NCBI GenBank assembly: GCA_020632715.1
Contig: JACKFA010000003.1
Coordinates: forward strand, 1,116,001-1,180,000
Reading direction: 5' to 3'
DNA: 64,000 nucleotides
Source: Deltaproteobacteria bacterium
GTDB taxonomy: Bacteria > Myxococcota_A > UBA9042 > PHBI01
Shown: piece after piece, positions 1 through 7,718 of the stretch
Numbering within the stretch: position 1 is the stretch's first letter
Layout of the letters: the number at the start of each line of letters is the position of its first letter
Notes under the pieces: generated by a model
The model's input: the letters and a program-made list of their open reading frames with translations, nothing else
Told to the model about the DNA's origin: nothing
Database searches by the model: none
Made by a program: the position numbers and the translations under genes

Positions 1-1203
1 GCGGCGCTGCCCGTCATCGTCATCACGGCGCACGGGAGCGAGCGCGTCGCGGTCGACGCGATGCGGCGCGGGGCCTACGACTACCTGCCGAAGCCGTTCG
101 ACAACGACCACGTCGTGGCGGTCGTGACGCGCGCGCTCGAGGCGCACCGGCTGCGGCTCGACAACCGCCGGCTCGTGGCCGAGCGGGCCCTCGGGAAGCG
201 GCTCGTGGCCGAGAGCGCGCCGATGCGGCGGCTCCTCGACGCGGCCGCGCGCGTGGCGACGCGCGACGTGACGATCCTCCTCCGCGGCGAGACGGGGGTC
301 GGGAAGGAGCTCGTCGGCGCCTTCGTGCACGTGAACTCCCCGCGCGCGGCGCGGCCGCTCGTGCGCTTCAACTGCGCGGCGATCCCCGGCGATCTCGCCG
401 AGGCCGAGCTCTTCGGCCACGCGAAGGGGGCGTTCACCGGCGCGCACGCGGCGCGGCGCGGCTTCTTCGCCGAGGCCGACGGCGGCACGCTCATCCTCGA
501 CGAGGTGGGCGAGCTCCCGCTCGGCGTGCAGGCGAAGCTCCTGCGGGCCCTCCAGGAGGGGGAGATCCAGCCGGTCGGGCTCGGGCGCGTGCAGAAGGTG
601 GACGTGCGCGTCGTGGCCTCGACGAACCGCGATCTCCTCGCCGAGGCGCAGGCCGGGCGCTTCCGCGAGGACCTCTACTACCGCCTCGCGGTCATCGAGC
701 TCGTGATCCCGCCGCTCCGCGAGCGCCGGGACGACATCGCGCCCCTCGCGACGGAGCTGCTCGCGCGCTACGCGGACCGCTTCGGGCTCGCCGGGCTCCA
801 CTTCGGGCCGGGGGTCCTCGACGAGCTCGTGCGGCGCGACTGGCCGGGGAACGTACGCGAGCTCGACAACACCATCGCGCGCCTCGCGGCGCTCGCGACG
901 GGGGACGCCATCACGCTCCCGGACCTCGACGCCGCCGGGCTCGGCGGCGCGGCGCCGGGGACGATCGCCGCCGCGCCGCATGAGCCGGGGCCCGCGCCGA
1001 GCGCGCCCGCGACGCCGCCGACGGCCCCGGCGAGCGACGGCCCCGCGCGGTCGCTCCGCGCGCAGGTCGAGTCGTTCGAGGCGAGCATCATCGCGGCGAT
1101 GCTCGAGGAGACCGGCCAGAACCAGTCGGAGGCCGCGCGGCGCCTGCAGGTGAGCCGCGTCACCCTCATCGACAAGATGCGGAAGTACGGCCTCCACGAT
1201 TGA
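1..1203 (+). CDS. sigma-54-dependent response regulator, NtrC family (5' partial)
   Basis: The gene enters the window already open. The first ~35 visible residues are the end of a receiver domain (LPVIVITAHGS, then the YLPKPFD turn with the conserved Lys). An AAA+ sigma-54 activation domain follows: Walker A GETGVGKE at visible residues 96-103, the sigma-54 contact loop GAFTGA at 143-148, and Walker B GGTLILDE at about 161-168. After an Ala/Pro-rich linker comes a Fis-type helix-turn-helix (NQSEAARRLQVSRVTL) at the C-terminus. The protein should be phosphorylated by a partner histidine kinase, probably encoded upstream outside the window. It would then bind enhancer-like sites and remodel sigma-54 RNA polymerase. 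The next two transcription units carry matching palindromes and -24/-12 promoters, so they are the obvious targets; that link is inferred. Confidence 0.95.
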   Translation, partial: AALPVIVITAHGSERVAVDAMRRGAYDYLPKPFDNDHVVAVVTRALEAHRLRLDNRRLVAERALGKRLVAESAPMRRLLDAAARVATRDVTILLRGETGVGKELVGAFVHVNSPRAARPLVRFNCAAIPGDLAEAELFGHAKGAFTGAHAARRGFFAEADGGTLILDEVGELPLGVQAKLLRALQEGEIQPVGLGRVQKVDVRVVASTNRDLLAEAQAGRFREDLYYRLAVIELVIPPLRERRDDIAPLATELLARYADRFGLAGLHFGPGVLDELVRRDWPGNVRELDNTIARLAALATGDAITLPDLDAAGLGGAAPGTIAAAPHEPGPAPSAPATPPTAPASDGPARSLRAQVESFEASIIAAMLEETGQNQSEAARRLQVSRVTLIDKMRKYGLHD

Positions 1204-1210
1204 CGTGGCG

Positions 1211-1340
1211 TCTCGCGGGCGGCCACGAGGGCCGCCCCTACCTCGCGGGCGGTCGCGAGGGCCGGGCCGACCCCGCGGGCGGCCACGAGGGCCGCCCCTA
1301 CCCGCCGGGCGAGTATGAGGGCCGGGCCGACCTCGCGGGC
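1211..1340. repeat. 30-bp GC-rich tandem repeat with hairpin units
   Basis: Four units with an exact 30-bp period (1211-1240, 1241-1270, 1271-1300, 1301-1330) and a partial fifth lie just after the response-regulator stop. Units 1 and 3 are nearly identical. Units 2 and 4 form a second variant, giving a 60-bp higher-order pattern. Units 1 and 3 contain the inverted repeat GGGCGGCC-ACGAG-GGCCGCCC, a strong 8-bp stem with a 5-nt loop. The array may act as a terminator or as a dispersed hairpin repeat. The rest of the 1204-1542 gap holds the activator sites and promoter listed next. Confidence 0.75.
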
Positions 1341-1400
1341 CCCTGCTCCGCCTTGGAGTAGCCCTCCCCCGCCGCCTCGGGTAGCCGTCGTCCACCGCGC

Positions 1401-1458
1401 CTGTACGGCGAGCCGACAGGGGTGTCGGGACACTGAACAGCTGTCGGGGCCTCGACAG
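1401..1458. promoter_or_regulatory. putative enhancer (activator) sites, copy 1
   Basis: CTGTACGG is followed after 4 bp by the palindrome CCGACA-GGGG-TGTCGG (1413-1428). A second inverted repeat, CTGTCG-N6-CGACAG, lies at 1441-1446/1453-1458. The same CTGTACGG plus CCGACA/TGTCGG arrangement recurs at 4835-4860 ahead of the second sigma-54-type promoter. The sites lie about 60-100 bp upstream of the -24 element, typical for NtrC-family enhancers. Assigning them to the adjacent regulator is inference. Confidence 0.6.
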
Positions 1459-1513
1459 CCTCCGAGGCGGCTCCGCGCCCATCGCCCCCGCGCTCCGCCG
1501 GACCGCGGCGAAC

Positions 1514-1529
1514 CGGCACACCCCCTGCA
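1514..1529 (+). promoter_or_regulatory. sigma-54-type -24/-12 promoter P1
   Basis: cGGCAC-N6-cTGCA has GG at 1515-1516 and GC at 1527-1528 with the obligatory 10 bp between them (consensus TGGCAC-N5-TTGCW). Exactly 14 nt separate the GC from the ATG at 1543. The predicted transcript would therefore begin only about 3 nt before the start codon. Confidence 0.6.
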
Positions 1530-1542
1530 CAGAGGGTCAGGC

Positions 1543-2583
1543 ATGCAGCACCGCCCCCGCCCGCTCGTGCCCTCGCGCGTCCCCCCGTTCTCGCGGCTCC
1601 TGAAGTCGCGCGACGTCGAGGATCCCGTGAACGTCTGGCTCCACCGCCCCCTCGCCTACGGCTTCGTCTGGGCGACCTGGCGCCTCCCGCTCACCCCCAA
1701 CATGGTGACCTTCCTCGCCATGTCCCTCGGCCTCGCCTCGGGCGCCCTGATCCTCGACGGGAGCCCGGCCGCCCTCGTCGCCGCCGGCCTCCTCCTCTGG
1801 GCGTCCGCCATCCTCGACGGCGCCGACGGCCTCCTCGCCCGCGCGAAGGGGCTCTCGTCCCAGTTCGGCCGCGCCCTCGACGGCGCCGCCGACGGCGTCG
1901 TCGCCGCGGCCACGGTGTTCCCGGCCCTCTGGCACCTCTGGGCGACCACCGGCGACCCGCTCTACCTCGCCGCCGCCGGCCCGATCGTGTGGCTCGCCGT
2001 GCAGCACATGATCCTCTACGACTTCTACAAGGAGTCCTACCTCCGCGAGACGCGCCTCGAGCGCGGCGGCGAGGGCGAGGACGCGGCCGCCGTCGAGGCG
2101 CGCGCCGCCACCCTCGACCCGGCCACGACCTCCTGGCTCCAGCGCTTCACCCTCCGCCACGTCCTCCTCCCCTACGTGCGCCAGGGGGAGCGCCTCGTCC
2201 GCTGGACGAACCCCGAGGCCGCGCGCTCGGCCGCGGGCGTCGGGCCGAAGCGCGCGCGCAGCGAGCACACGGCCGCCGTCTACCGGCGCTTCAACAAGGG
2301 CCCGATGCAGCTCTGGGCGATGATCTCCCTCGCCCCGCACAGCTACCTGATGGCGCTCTGCCTGATGTTCGACCGCGTCGACCTCTACTTCTGGTTCCGC
2401 CTCGTCGGCGCGAACGCCCTCCTCCTCGTGGCCCTCGTCTGGCAGCGCATCGCGACGCTCGAGACGCGCCTCGCGCTCTCGCCCGAGGCCGCCGCCCCCC
2501 GCGAGCCCGAGCGGCTCTCCCCCGCGCCGCGCTGGCTCCCCGGCGCCGAGCGCGCCCCCAAGACCGCCCACGCGAGCCGCTGA
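1543..2583 (+). CDS. CDP-alcohol phosphatidyltransferase family membrane protein
   Basis: This 346-residue polytopic protein should transfer a phosphatidyl or phospho-alcohol group from a CDP-activated donor to an alcohol in the inner membrane. It carries the full family signature DGADGLLAR...FG...LDGAAD (D-x2-DG-x2-AR-x8-G-x3-D-x3-D), which forms the metal and CDP site, at about residues 88-113. Hydrophobic segments lie on both sides. A roughly 90-residue charged insertion follows, and the last ~45 residues are a Pro/Arg-rich tail. The ATG at 1543 is chosen because it follows the -24/-12 promoter and precedes the first conserved segment. It is the first gene of a unit with a radical SAM enzyme and a second family member. 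The alcohol acceptor cannot be read from sequence. Confidence 0.88.
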   Translation: MQHRPRPLVPSRVPPFSRLLKSRDVEDPVNVWLHRPLAYGFVWATWRLPLTPNMVTFLAMSLGLASGALILDGSPAALVAAGLLLWASAILDGADGLLARAKGLSSQFGRALDGAADGVVAAATVFPALWHLWATTGDPLYLAAAGPIVWLAVQHMILYDFYKESYLRETRLERGGEGEDAAAVEARAATLDPATTSWLQRFTLRHVLLPYVRQGERLVRWTNPEAARSAAGVGPKRARSEHTAAVYRRFNKGPMQLWAMISLAPHSYLMALCLMFDRVDLYFWFRLVGANALLLVALVWQRIATLETRLALSPEAAAPREPERLSPAPRWLPGAERAPKTAHASR

Positions 2584-2607
2584 CCGCACGCACCCGGAGA
2601 CACCGCC

Positions 2608-3648
2608 TTGCTCATCCCCACCCGCCCCGTCCGCGCCGCCGCCCGCGCCCTCCGCGCCGCCGCCGTGCCCACGACCCCGCTCCTCGCGCAGCTCGTCGTC
2701 ACGCGCCGCTGCAACCTCGCCTGCGGCTACTGCAACGAGTACGACGCCGTCTCGTCGCCCGTGCCCTACGAGGAGCTCGCGCGCCGCGTCGACCACCTCG
2801 CCTCCCTCGGCACCGTCGTCGTCACGCTCACGGGCGGCGAGCCGCTCCTCCACCCGCGCCTCGACGACCTGGTCCGCCGCGTCGTCTCCCACGGCATGGT
2901 CGCGACCACCATCACGAACGGCTACCCGCTCACGCGGAAGTGGATCGAGCGCCTGAACGCCGCGGGCCTCACGCTCATCCAGATCAGCATCGACAACCTC
3001 ACGCCGAACGACGTCTCGCAGAAGTCGCTCGACAAGCTCCGGCCGCGCCTCGAGCTCCTCCGCGAGCACGCCCGCTTCGCCGTGAACGTCAACGCCGTCC
3101 TCGGCTCGTCGCCCCCCGAGGACACGCGCCGCCTCGCCGACGAGGTCGAGGCGCTCGGCTTCTACATGACCGTCGGCCTCATGCACGACGGCGACGGGCA
3201 GCTCGACGCGGGCCTCGCCGGCGACGCGCTCGCGGCGCTCTACCGCGAGATGCGCGGGCGCAGCCGGAAGAGCCTGTTCCACAAGGTCGGCGAGGGCTGG
3301 GAGGACCAGATGCTGCGCGACGGCACCGCCCCCTGGAAGTGCCGCGCCGGCGCGCGCTACCTCTACGTCGACGAGCGCGGCGAGGTGAGCTGGTGCAGCC
3401 AGCGCCGCGGTCAGCTCGGCGTCGACCTCCTCGACTACGGCGCGGCCGAGCTCCGCCGCGCCTTCGACACCCCGAAGGGCTGCGAGGCCGCCTGCACCAT
3501 CGCGTGCGTGCGCCGCGCCTCCGCCCTCGACGGCTGGCGCCCCCAACGCGGGGCCCCCGCCGTCCCTGTCCTGGGCCCCATCGACGCCGTCTCCGCGCCC
3601 CCCGCGGGCGCCGTCGACGTCGTGGCCCGACCGGTGCCCGCGCCGTGA
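2608..3648 (+). CDS. radical SAM protein with C-terminal cysteine cluster (SPASM/twitch-like)
   Basis: A 346-residue protein with the canonical radical SAM motif CNLACGYC (Cys35, Cys39, Cys42), which binds the [4Fe-4S] cluster that cleaves S-adenosylmethionine, and the GGEP motif at residues 76-79. A C-terminal set of cysteines (CRAG, WCSQ, then GCEAACTIAC) suggests one auxiliary Fe-S cluster. The start is TTG at 2608 with GGAG about 9 nt upstream. The downstream gene begins at a GTGA overlap with its stop, so the two are translationally coupled. Lying between two CDP-alcohol phosphatidyltransferases, it probably modifies a lipid or lipid head-group precursor. That is inferred from context; MoaA/PqqE-like relatives act on many substrates. 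Confidence 0.88.
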   Translation: MLIPTRPVRAAARALRAAAVPTTPLLAQLVVTRRCNLACGYCNEYDAVSSPVPYEELARRVDHLASLGTVVVTLTGGEPLLHPRLDDLVRRVVSHGMVATTITNGYPLTRKWIERLNAAGLTLIQISIDNLTPNDVSQKSLDKLRPRLELLREHARFAVNVNAVLGSSPPEDTRRLADEVEALGFYMTVGLMHDGDGQLDAGLAGDALAALYREMRGRSRKSLFHKVGEGWEDQMLRDGTAPWKCRAGARYLYVDERGEVSWCSQRRGQLGVDLLDYGAAELRRAFDTPKGCEAACTIACVRRASALDGWRPQRGAPAVPVLGPIDAVSAPPAGAVDVVARPVPAP

Positions 3649-4811
3649 GCCGTGAGCTGGAGCAGCGGCTCGTCGTCGCGTTGGCAGACGCTCCCGGGCC
3701 CCGAGTCGTGGGGCTCGCGGCCCGGGAGCGCAATCTCCGCGCGGCGCGGAAGGCGGGCGTCGAGGCGGTCCCCGTGGGCGGCCTGCGCGCGCTCCCGCCG
3801 GACACGCCCGTCCTCGTGGTCCCGAGCGACGTCGCCATCGAGCCCGGTATCGCCGCGGCGCTCCCCGTCGGCTCGCCGGCCGTGCGCGCCGTGCGCTGCC
3901 CGACGGCGCCGGGCGCCATGCTGGTCTTCGGCCCCGCGGGGGCGCTCGCCCAGGGCGAGCCCGCGGTGGGCGGCGTCTTCGTGGCGCCGGGCCTCGCCTG
4001 GGGCCTCGCTACGCCCGAGGACCGCGCCGAGGCCGCGCGCGGCCTCCTCCGGGCGACGCAGAAGCCGACCGACGGCGTCGTCTCGCGCCACCTGAACCGC
4101 CCGCTCTCCCGCTTCGTGAGCCGCCACCTCCTCCGCCTCGGGCTCCGCGCGAACCACGCGACCGCCATGGCCGGCCTCATCGGCCTCGGCGCGGCCGTCC
4201 TCTGCGCGACCCCGGGCCCCGTCGCGTTCGCGTTCGCCGGCCTCCTCTTCCACCTCGCCTCCGCCTGGGACGGCGTCGACGGCGAGATGGCGCGCGTCAC
4301 CTTCTCGTCGTCCGCCTTCGGCGCCTGGCTCGACACCGCCGTCGACAACGCGACGTACCTCCTCTGCCTCGCGGGCGTCCTCGTGGGCTTCGCGACAGAG
4401 GACCCCGGCCCCCTCGCGATCGGCGTCGCCGCCCTCGCTGGCGCCGGCGTGCCGCTCCTCCTCGGCTACCTCCTCCGCTTCGTGCGCCGCCACGGGACCG
4501 GCGGGTCGATGGTCTTCATCGACCGCACCGTCGCCCGCGCGGCCGCGGACGACGGCGGCGCCGCGCTCGCCGTGGCGCGGGTCGCCTTCCTCGGGCTCCG
4601 GCGCGACGTCTTCGCGCTCGTCTTCGCCCTGCTCGCGCTCACGGGCACCCGGGCGGTCGTCCCGGCCGCGGTCCTCGCGGGCGTCGTGCTCGCGGCGCTG
4701 ACCTTCGCCGTGAAGCACCGCGCGCTCGTCGCCGCCGCCCACGCCCTCCGCGCCGAGGACGCCCGCCGCGCGATGCGCGAGCAGAGCGGCCCCGTCTCGC
4801 GCGCCGCCTGA
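3645..4811 (+). CDS. CDP-alcohol phosphatidyltransferase with extra N-terminal domain
   Basis: 388 residues starting at GTG 3645, which overlaps the previous stop as GTGA. The C-terminal half is an integral-membrane CDP-alcohol phosphatidyltransferase with the signature DGVDGEMAR...FGAWLDTAVD at about residues 209-235 and several hydrophobic helices. The first ~140 residues form a soluble alpha/beta-like domain (VVGLAARERNLRAARKAG, then PVLVVPSDVAIEPG). It sits where nucleotidyltransferase domains sit in fused cytidylyltransferase/phosphatidyltransferase enzymes, but no nucleotidyltransferase signature (GxGxR...K) is visible. It may therefore be a degenerate activation domain or something else. 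It ends the lipid unit; 175 bp separate it from the exporter genes. Confidence 0.87.
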   Translation: MSRELEQRLVVALADAPGPRVVGLAARERNLRAARKAGVEAVPVGGLRALPPDTPVLVVPSDVAIEPGIAAALPVGSPAVRAVRCPTAPGAMLVFGPAGALAQGEPAVGGVFVAPGLAWGLATPEDRAEAARGLLRATQKPTDGVVSRHLNRPLSRFVSRHLLRLGLRANHATAMAGLIGLGAAVLCATPGPVAFAFAGLLFHLASAWDGVDGEMARVTFSSSAFGAWLDTAVDNATYLLCLAGVLVGFATEDPGPLAIGVAALAGAGVPLLLGYLLRFVRRHGTGGSMVFIDRTVARAAADDGGAALAVARVAFLGLRRDVFALVFALLALTGTRAVVPAAVLAGVVLAALTFAVKHRALVAAAHALRAEDARRAMREQSGPVSRAA

Positions 4812-4834
4812 GGCTCTCGCGCCGTCGCCCGTCG

Positions 4835-4898
4835 CTGTACGGAAATCCGACAGGTGTCGGGCGGACCGACAGCGGGAGCCGACGGCGGGCCGACAGCG
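4835..4898. promoter_or_regulatory. putative enhancer (activator) sites, copy 2
   Basis: CTGTACGG (4835-4842) is followed after 4 bp by the palindrome CCGACA-GG-TGTCGG (4847-4860). Further direct copies of CCGACAG(C) lie at about 4866 and 4890. The block matches the one at 1401-1428 in sequence, internal spacing and position relative to a -24/-12 promoter, which argues for control by the same activator. Confidence 0.62.
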
Positions 4899-4957
4899 CG
4901 CGGGAGCGAGTCGCTGCGAGCGGCCTCCCGAGCGGCCGGGAGCGCGCCGCGACGCTT

Positions 4958-4973
4958 GGGCACGGCCCGTGCA
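4958..4973 (+). promoter_or_regulatory. sigma-54-type -24/-12 promoter P2
   Basis: gGGCACG-N5-TGCA has GG at 4959-4960, exactly 10 bp, then GC at 4971-4972. The ATG at 4987 lies 14 nt after the GC, the same distance as at P1. The two promoters share the longer pattern GGCAC...TGCACAG...GGGCATG-like, strengthening the call. Confidence 0.62.
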
Positions 4974-4986
4974 CAGGGGCCCGGGC

Positions 4987-6387
4987 ATGATGACCCTGAC
5001 CACGCCGCGCGCGCTCAGCGCCCTCCTCGTCCTCGCCGCCGTCGGCGCCGGCCCCGCCGCCGCCGCGGCGCCGCCCGCACCGGGCACGCCCGTCGACGTC
5101 CTCGCCCGTCGCCTCGACACCCTCGCGCGCCCGGGCGGCCTGACCGCCGCCGACGCCGGCCGGCGCGCGGCCGAGATCGCGCCCGCCGTGAAGCGGAAGG
5201 CCGCGACCGTCACCGAGCGCGACGCCGCGACCACCGCGACCGAGCTCCAGCGCGTGCCGACCGTCGCCGCGACGCTCAGCTACACGCGCCTCTCCGAGGT
5301 CGACATGCCCGAGCTCGCGCCGGGCGTGACCATCCCGCAGGTGCTCGACAACTGGGTCATCCGCCTCGAGCTCTCGATCCCGCTCACGGACTACCTCCTC
5401 CGCTTCCCGGCGCTCGTCTCGGCGAGCGAGCTCCGCGCCCGCGCCGCGCGCGCCGACGTCGACGCCGCCGAGGCGCAAGCCGCGGCGCAGGGGCGCGAGG
5501 CCTACTGGCAGTGGGTGCGCGCGTCGCTCCGGGTCGCGGTGGCCGAGCAGTCCCTCGCGCAGGTGCAGGCGACGGTCGCCCAGATGGAGGCGCGGGTCGA
5601 GGCGCAGCGCGCGTCGAAGGCCGACCTCCTGCGCCTCAAGGCCCAGGCCGCCGAGGCGCGGCGCGGCGTGATCGTCGCGCAGGAGGCGGCGGCGCTCGCC
5701 GAGCGGCAGCTCCGGCAGCTCATCGGCGCCGGCCCCGACGAGGCGCTCGCCATCGGCGAGGACGTGCTCGCCGCCCCGGCGGCGCCCGCGGCGCTCGACG
5801 CGCCCGTCGGCGACCTCGTGACGCGCGCCCTCGGGCAGCGCAGCGAGACGAAGACCCTCGACCTCGCCATCGCCGCGCTCGACGCGAGCGACGACGCCAC
5901 CGAGGCCGGCCTCTGGCCGCGCCTCGACGCGTTCGCGAGCGTCGACTACGACAACCCCAACTCGCGCGTCTTCCTCGGCGGCGAGCGCTTCGACGCGACC
6001 TGGATGGCCGGCGTCCGCCTCTCGTGGCGGCTCGGCGACGCCCTCGCGGTCGCCCCGCAGCAGGACCAGCTCCGCGCCCAGGTCATCGCGCTCCGCGCCG
6101 ACAAGGAGAACCTCGCGCGCCAGCTCGAGCTCGCCATCGCCGACGCCCTCCGCGCCGTGCGCGTCGCCGTCGCGACCCGCGAGACGACGACCGAGGCCGA
6201 GGCCGCCGCCGAGGAGGGCTACCGGATCCGCGCCGAGCTCCTCGCGAACGACCGCGCGACCGCCGTCGAGCTCGTCGACGCCGAGACCGAGCTCACCCGC
6301 ACCCGCTTCCAGGAGGTCGACGCGCTCATCGACCTCCGCGTCGCGCTCTCGAACCTCGCCTACGCGCTCGGCGAGGAGGTCCAGTGA
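4987..6387 (+). CDS. TolC-family outer-membrane efflux channel protein
   Basis: A 466-residue exported protein with an N-terminal signal (ALSALLVLAAVGAGPAAAAA). It has the long Ala/Glu/Gln/Arg-rich coiled-coil repeats of TolC/OEP proteins in two halves (about residues 145-260 and 345-440), each following a short strand-rich segment (TLSYTRLSEVDMP and FASVDYDNPN). It should form the trimeric outer-membrane duct for the fusion protein and RND pump that follow. The start may be ATG 4987 or the adjacent ATG 4990. No ribosome-binding site can be transcribed if P2 is used, because the predicted start of transcription is about 3 nt before the codon. Confidence 0.9.
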   Translation: MMTLTTPRALSALLVLAAVGAGPAAAAAPPAPGTPVDVLARRLDTLARPGGLTAADAGRRAAEIAPAVKRKAATVTERDAATTATELQRVPTVAATLSYTRLSEVDMPELAPGVTIPQVLDNWVIRLELSIPLTDYLLRFPALVSASELRARAARADVDAAEAQAAAQGREAYWQWVRASLRVAVAEQSLAQVQATVAQMEARVEAQRASKADLLRLKAQAAEARRGVIVAQEAAALAERQLRQLIGAGPDEALAIGEDVLAAPAAPAALDAPVGDLVTRALGQRSETKTLDLAIAALDASDDATEAGLWPRLDAFASVDYDNPNSRVFLGGERFDATWMAGVRLSWRLGDALAVAPQQDQLRAQVIALRADKENLARQLELAIADALRAVRVAVATRETTTEAEAAAEEGYRIRAELLANDRATAVELVDAETELTRTRFQEVDALIDLRVALSNLAYALGEEVQ

Positions 6388-6440
6388 ACCCCATGACGAC
6401 CACCACGACGCCCATCGCCCCGCCCGCCGCCCGCGCCCAC

Positions 6441-6476
6441 GCCGCTGACCGCGCCCTCGCCGCCGACCGCGCCCTC
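6441..6476. repeat. 18-bp tandem duplication
   Basis: Two adjacent 18-bp copies (GCCGCTGACCGCGCCCTC and GCCGCCGACCGCGCCCTC, one mismatch), followed by the start of a third, fill much of the 110-bp gap between the TolC-type gene and the fusion-protein gene. An in-frame ATG at 6393 would translate the repeat as a 35-residue extension. The ATG at 6498 fits better because CAGGAGA precedes it and a signal sequence follows it. Confidence 0.6.
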
Positions 6477-6497
6477 GCCGCCTCAGGAGACTCTCTC

Positions 6498-7640
6498 ATG
6501 GCCCGCTCACGCCGCTCGCTCCTCCGTCCCCTCGCCCTCGGACTCGGCCTCGGCCTGGCCGCGCTCGCCCCGCTCGCCGCGGGCTGCGCCGGCAAGGCCC
6601 AGGCGGACGCCTCCGCCGAGACCGCGGCGGCCAAGGCCGAGACCAAGGAGGCGCCGACGTTCCCGGCGTCCGAGGTCGCCGTCGCGACGGCGGTCACGGT
6701 CCCCGAGCAGCTCGTCGTGACCGGCACCATCGAGCCCTTCGACCGCGCGGACATCGTGCCGGACGTGTCCGGCAAGGTCATCGAGGTCCTCGTCGACCGC
6801 GGGAGCGTCGTCCAGGCGGGCGACCCGCTCATGAAGCTCGACACGCGCCAGGCCGCGCTCTCCGAGAAGGAGGCGCGCGCGAACCTCGCGTCGCTCCGCG
6901 CCCAGCAGAAGCTCGCGGACGACACCTGCCGCCGCTCGAAGGAGCTCCTCGACAAGGGCGCCATCACGCAGTCCGAGTGGGAGCGCGACCAGGCTCAGTG
7001 CGCGCAGGCGCGGCTCAACGTGTCGGCCGCGTCCGCGCGCCTCGGGAAGGCCGGCGAGGCCCTCGACGACGGCGTCGTGCGCGCGCCCTTCGCGGGCACC
7101 ATCTCCGAGCGCTGGGTCTCCCTCGGGGAGTGGGCGTCGCCGCAGATGAAGGCGTTCACGCTGGTCGACGACCACGCGCTCCGGGCCGATCTCACGCTCT
7201 CCGAGGCCGCCTCGGTGCACGCGAAGCTCGGCGCGGACGTCCGGATCGCCCCCATCGCCGCCCGCGACCACGTCGTCCACGGAACGATCTCGCGGGTCGG
7301 CGTCGAGATCGATCCCAAGACGCGCGGGCTCCTCGTCGAGGTCGCTATCCCGAAGCCCGCCGAGGGCGAGGAGGCGATCCTCCGCCCGGGCATGTTCGTC
7401 GAGGCGAAGCTCGCGGTCGGCGAGCTCACGCTCCCGGCCGTCCCGAAGGCCGCGGTCACGAAGCGCGGCGCGACGTGGCGGGTCTTCGCGGTGGTCGACG
7501 ACAAGCTCGAGGAGCGCGTCGTCCAGCTCGGCCCCGACGCGCCGGGGGACCTCGCGACCATCGCGCGCGGCCTCGCCGCCGACGAGCCCGTCGCCGGGAA
7601 GGTCGACGAGACCACGGCCGACGGCGCCACCGTCCGCTAG
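6498..7640 (+). CDS. RND efflux periplasmic adaptor (membrane fusion protein)
   Basis: 380 residues. The signal peptide ends in a lipobox-like AAGC (LAALAPLAAGCAG), so this is probably a lipid-anchored inner-membrane adaptor. The biotinyl-lipoyl-like half-motifs are present (IVPDVSGKVIEVLVDRGS and VVRAPFAGTISERWVSLG), separated by a short alpha-helical hairpin with SLRAQQKLADDT. Beta-barrel and membrane-proximal domains follow. It bridges the TolC-type channel upstream and the RND pump 78 bp downstream. The start at 6498 is supported by CAGGAGA 7 nt upstream. Confidence 0.9.
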   Translation: MARSRRSLLRPLALGLGLGLAALAPLAAGCAGKAQADASAETAAAKAETKEAPTFPASEVAVATAVTVPEQLVVTGTIEPFDRADIVPDVSGKVIEVLVDRGSVVQAGDPLMKLDTRQAALSEKEARANLASLRAQQKLADDTCRRSKELLDKGAITQSEWERDQAQCAQARLNVSAASARLGKAGEALDDGVVRAPFAGTISERWVSLGEWASPQMKAFTLVDDHALRADLTLSEAASVHAKLGADVRIAPIAARDHVVHGTISRVGVEIDPKTRGLLVEVAIPKPAEGEEAILRPGMFVEAKLAVGELTLPAVPKAAVTKRGATWRVFAVVDDKLEERVVQLGPDAPGDLATIARGLAADEPVAGKVDETTADGATVR

Positions 7641-7718
7641 CCCGCCCGCTCCCGCCGCCCACGAACGCGCGCAGCGCAGAAGCAGCATCCGCCGCAGCCC
7701 ACGAGGTCGAAGAACATC

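Noticed and set aside
1989..3644. Open frame continuing upstream of the second phosphatidyltransferase
   Set aside because: It runs out of frame through two recognised genes and is Arg/Pro-rich. Only the part from GTG 3645 is protein-like.
2608..3648. Possible assignment of the radical SAM protein to HpnH or MoaA
   Set aside because: The Cys motif and C-terminal cysteines do not match HpnH well, and there are no hopanoid or molybdopterin genes nearby.
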